The notes below the pieces were generated by a model. It was not told the DNA's origin, ran no database searches, and saw nothing but the letters and a program-made list of their open reading frames with translations. Below, one piece after another: positions 33,325-36,240 of a stretch of 36,240 bases of DNA. The DNA is from Candidatus Moduliflexus flocculans (lineage in GTDB: Bacteria; Moduliflexota; Moduliflexia; Moduliflexales; Moduliflexaceae), in NCBI GenBank assembly GCA_000739515.1, contig DF820460.1:5001-41240 (forward strand), read 5' to 3'. Both the position numbers and the translations under genes were made by a program. Every line of letters begins with the position of its first letter. Positions within the stretch are counted from its first letter, which is position 1.

Positions 33325-34377
33325 ATGAAGCGCGAATCAATCACACAAAAAGATATTGCCGAATTGGCAGGCGTATCTTCGACTGTTGTGTCGTATGTCA
33401 TTAACGAAGGCCCTCGTCCGGTCGCCGAAGAAACGAAACGACGTGTCATGAATGCGATCAAGGAGTTGGGGTATCGTCCTAATAAATATGCGCAACGTCT
33501 GCGAGCAAAATCCACAAAGGCGCTGCGTCAATTAGGGATCATTCTCGGCGGCGGCAGCGAGATTTTGCGGCGTCCGTATTACGGCGACATTATCTCCGGG
33601 ATTTATGAGGAAGCCTATCGGCAAGGGCAACATATCCGATTTGTGCATTTTTTTGATGAATTACATGATCCCTTGCTGCTGAACAGCCATGTGCATCAGG
33701 AAGAAATTTCGGCAATCATTTTTTTTCCGCTGTACAGCGCGTTGAAAGATCCGAAAAATCATGCCTTATTTATGCGCATCGTCGAGCGGATTCCGATCAT
33801 GGTCTGCTTAGAAAAAGCGGTCGCAGATTTGCCGGCGGTGATTTTCGACCGCGTTGGCGCGGCGCGGACAGCGGTTGAGCATTTGATCAGCTTAGGGCAT
33901 CGCCGCATCGGGTTTATCGGAGGGAAAGGCGAACGAATCGTCGGCTATCGCCAGGCGTTGAGCGAACATGACGTGCCGTATGATGAGGCGATTATCATCC
34001 ATCCCGGCCCGAAAAATTCGCCGGGCGAAGGCTATGAAGCGGCGTTGCAATTGTTAGCGTTAGACGAGCCGCCAACCGCTGTGTTTGCGGTCTGCGATGA
34101 AGTCGCAATTGGCGCAATCGGCGCATTTACGGATCGCGGCGTCGCCGTGCCGCAGCAGATGGCGATTGCCAGCATTGATGATCTGGATTTGGCCGCAATT
34201 GTCCGCCCCGCGTTAACAACTGTCCATGTGCCTCGCCGCGAAATGGGAATTCAAGCATTGCGCATGATCGCCATGCAAGAAGCGTATCCGGATTCGCCGC
34301 CTTCGTCGAACGTGTTGCGAACGGAATTGATTATTCGAGATTCCTGCGGGGCGAAGTTACGCGAGCGCCGATCATGA
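33325..34377 (+). CDS. LacI-family transcriptional regulator
   Basis: A 350-residue sugar-responsive repressor. The N-terminal helix-turn-helix TQKDIAELAGVSSTVVSYVI is at residues 7-26, with the hinge helix region near RPNKYAQRLRAKSTKALRQLG. The remainder is a periplasmic-binding-protein-like effector domain (LGIILGGGS, then HLISLGHRRIGFIGG, VFAVCDEVAIGAIGAF and ASIDDLDLAAIVRPALTTV). GGGGAGAG lies upstream of the ATG. It is divergent from the sugar transport operon and is the likely regulator of it and of itself through the two palindromes. Its stop overlaps the stop of the converging chemoreceptor-like gene within TCATGA. Confidence 0.95.
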   Translation: MKRESITQKDIAELAGVSSTVVSYVINEGPRPVAEETKRRVMNAIKELGYRPNKYAQRLRAKSTKALRQLGIILGGGSEILRRPYYGDIISGIYEEAYRQGQHIRFVHFFDELHDPLLLNSHVHQEEISAIIFFPLYSALKDPKNHALFMRIVERIPIMVCLEKAVADLPAVIFDRVGAARTAVEHLISLGHRRIGFIGGKGERIVGYRQALSEHDVPYDEAIIIHPGPKNSPGEGYEAALQLLALDEPPTAVFAVCDEVAIGAIGAFTDRGVAVPQQMAIASIDDLDLAAIVRPALTTVHVPRREMGIQALRMIAMQEAYPDSPPSSNVLRTELIIRDSCGAKLRERRS

Positions 34378-36240
34378 TCTGGCCGCTTCTCCTGGCATAA
34401 GCACTGTTTCAAGGTTCTCTTTCGTCACTTGCCGCGTGGGGATATAAATTGAACGATCTTCTTGCTCGTCAATGCGGACGTGTTGCGCAATTAATTTATA
34501 CAATTGCCGAAATGCCTGCCGCCCGATTTCCTCTGGATGTTGGAAGATCGCGCCGACTAACTCGGCGTTTTTGATCGCTTGCTCAACTAACGGCGTTTGA
34601 TCATATCCGACTGCAAGCAATTTCTGCGAGGGTAAAAGATTTTCATGAAATGCCTGGAGATAGGCTGTCGTGACACGCTCGCAAGAGAGAAAAATCCCCT
34701 GAATTTCGGAATATTGTTGAATGCCAGAGATCATCGTCTGCTTCAGTTTATCGAACTGAATAACGTCGCAGGGAATTTCGATCAGATCAAAGGGGTATTG
34801 CTCTGCTTTTTGACGAAATCCCAATGTTCGTCGAACCATTGACTCGACCGACCGATCGACAAAAACCCCGACAGTCGCATGTGGCGGCAGGTGCGCCATT
34901 AAGAGTTCTGCGGCTTGCCGCCCCCCTTCGCGATTGCCAGAACGAATAGAAAACGTGGTCGCAATCGTCTCATCGGCTGCGACAAATGGAATTCCCGCTG
35001 CAAAGCCTTTCTGGACAAGTTTCTGGGCAATATGCGGATCGGTTGGGCAAAGAATGACGCCACGCAACATGGGGAGTTTCAACAGCCAATTGACTTGCTC
35101 GATTTGGCTTGTCGTTTCATAGAGAGAATCTATTCCCAAAATATCGAATCCTTGCGAGGTGGCTTCCTGACGAACACCCTCTTCGATAAGATCAAAAAAC
35201 TGAGCAGTTCCTCGTTTGACGAACGCAATGATTGGTCGCCCTCCCTCAGGAATCCGCAATTCCGACGTGACCGAAGACGTCGTGAATTCTCCCATTGTAA
35301 ACACTAAATTCCCTCCAATTTCAAGGAATTCTTGCGAAAGTTGAGAGGCTTTTTCTGCGCCAAGATTGGTGCGATGCGTTAATTTTTTGACATATCCGAT
35401 TGTTCCAACAAGTTGTTCGGTGACTTGCGCGGATTGATGCGTGACTTGCTCAATGTCTTGCGAAACCTGCCGGAGATGCTGCGTTGTGTCCGCGAGATGG
35501 CGCTGATTCTCTGCTTGTGTTGCATGGATCGTCCGCATCTGGACAACGATTTGCATCAACTGCCACACCATGCTGGCAATCCGATCTTGCCTGTCATGCA
35601 ACATAAATTCTACTTCCCCCAACGTCTCTCGAATGCGCTGATTCTCCTGGCCATGAATCTCGGAGGTTTGCATCATCCTGTTCACCACCTCATTCATGGT
35701 CAAAAGCCTGCCGCGAAGCATATCAAATGCATTTTCCGCATCGCGCGTTCGCGTTGTTCCCTCAAGAATAGCCTTTGACAGCCGTCCCATCGCTGACGTG
35801 GCGTCTGCGAATTCGTGAGAAATGGTTTGCAATAATTCTTCGATCTCTGTCGCGGAATCTTGCGTACGTTCTGCAAATTTTCCAATCTCGTTTGCAATCA
35901 CGGCGAAATCGCGCCCATGCTCCCCGGCATGAGCGGAAATGATCGCCGCGTTAATCGCAAGCAGCGTCGTATGGTCGGCAATGTCGCGAATGACTTCCAG
36001 GGTATCGCCGACTTCTTCGGAGCGTTCGCCTAAGCGTTTCACAATGGCGAAGAATTCCTCAACAGCGCCTTGAATAGCGTTCATGCCGCTCACCGCTTCC
36101 TGCGTCGTTAATTTACCGCGCTGCGCATCATTCAACGTAGTTTCAAAAAGATTCTTGCAAGTGGTCGAATCTCTTTCAAGAAGTTGCGCGGTATCATCAA
36201 GGCGTTCAAGTGATTGCGCGGCCTTCTCTGAATCGAGTAT
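34372..36240 (-). CDS. Methyl-accepting chemotaxis-type signalling domain fused to a sugar-binding-protein fold (partial)
   Basis: Partial gene: the frame stays open through the window edge, so the true start lies outside; 622 residues are visible. The first part is helical and includes an MCP-like hairpin at visible residues about 86-126 (IADHTTLLAINAAI, AGEHGRDFAVIANEIGKFAE, RT). It continues as long coiled coil to about 320. From about 335 to the end is a type 1 periplasmic-binding fold (PIIAFVKRGTAQFFDLIEEG, RGVILCPTDPHIAQKLVQKG, LAVGYDQTPLVEQAIKNAEL). No transmembrane segment separates the two, so both parts are probably cytoplasmic. The hairpin deviates from the usual AAIEAARAGE by having AAIISAHAGE. 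It may sense a sugar or phosphosugar and signal to CheA/CheW or another partner. Confidence 0.88.
   Translation of the reverse strand: MLDSEKAAQSLERLDDTAQLLERDSTTCKNLFETTLNDAQRGKLTTQEAVSGMNAIQGAVEEFFAIVKRLGERSEEVGDTLEVIRDIADHTTLLAINAAIISAHAGEHGRDFAVIANEIGKFAERTQDSATEIEELLQTISHEFADATSAMGRLSKAILEGTTRTRDAENAFDMLRGRLLTMNEVVNRMMQTSEIHGQENQRIRETLGEVEFMLHDRQDRIASMVWQLMQIVVQMRTIHATQAENQRHLADTTQHLRQVSQDIEQVTHQSAQVTEQLVGTIGYVKKLTHRTNLGAEKASQLSQEFLEIGGNLVFTMGEFTTSSVTSELRIPEGGRPIIAFVKRGTAQFFDLIEEGVRQEATSQGFDILGIDSLYETTSQIEQVNWLLKLPMLRGVILCPTDPHIAQKLVQKGFAAGIPFVAADETIATTFSIRSGNREGGRQAAELLMAHLPPHATVGVFVDRSVESMVRRTLGFRQKAEQYPFDLIEIPCDVIQFDKLKQTMISGIQQYSEIQGIFLSCERVTTAYLQAFHENLLPSQKLLAVGYDQTPLVEQAIKNAELVGAIFQHPEEIGRQAFRQLYKLIAQHVRIDEQEDRSIYIPTRQVTKENLETVLMPGEAARS

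Overview
The window reads as chromosomal DNA of a Gram-negative (diderm) bacterium of roughly 50% GC. It carries a complete Tol-Pal set, lipoproteins, signal-peptide proteins and an envelope-stress sigma cassette. Ribosome binding sites are mostly strong (AAGGAGG-like), and short palindromic repeats are common between genes. I cannot place the organism. The mix (DUF3536/GH57 protein, DUF11 protein, many hairpin repeats, a soluble-looking chemoreceptor/sugar-binding fusion) would fit a poorly cultured lineage such as candidate phylum KSB3/Modulibacteria, but that is a weak inference.

Layout. (1) 1-2071: rarA and an 81-residue gene on the minus strand, then a small zinc-ribbon membrane protein on the plus strand, closed by a near-perfect terminator palindrome. 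(2) 2115-10990, all minus strand, transcribed from high to low coordinates: dnaX, a prepilin-like gene, xerD/xerC, tolQ, tolR, tolA/tonB-like, tolB, pal, cpoB/ybgF. (3) 11259-15594: a DUF255 thioredoxin-fold protein (minus), an exported alkaline phosphatase and a 72-residue protein (plus). (4) 15692-18225: two divergent envelope or secreted proteins, one with a DUF11 domain and one predicted lipoprotein metalloprotease with a metzincin zinc motif. (5) 18582-21401: a GH57-type DUF3536 protein. (6) 21508-25364 (minus): an ECF sigma factor, a zinc-finger membrane anti-sigma factor, an RseB-like protein and an HtrA protease, nearly abutting. (7) 25734-36240: a sugar locus with uxaC, two ABC permeases, a GH2 glycosidase and a solute-binding protein on the minus strand, a divergent LacI repressor, and a convergent methyl-accepting/periplasmic-binding-fold fusion that runs off the window end.

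How the genes work together. The Tol-Pal genes make a proton-driven machine linking inner membrane, peptidoglycan and outer membrane. The sigma cassette resembles rpoE-rseA-rseB-degP and probably monitors envelope damage. In the sugar locus the binding protein and permeases would import a glycoside (the ATPase is not here), GH2 would cleave it, and UxaC would isomerise released uronate. Two palindromes with a central CG in the lacI/binding-protein intergenic region look like the LacI operators.

The most unusual items are the chemoreceptor with a C-terminal sugar-binding-protein fold beside the LacI regulator, the paired operators, and several families of dispersed palindromes, including long perfect inverted repeats at 13355-13425 and 31544-31645. 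No tRNA, rRNA, CRISPR array, transposase or prophage gene was seen.
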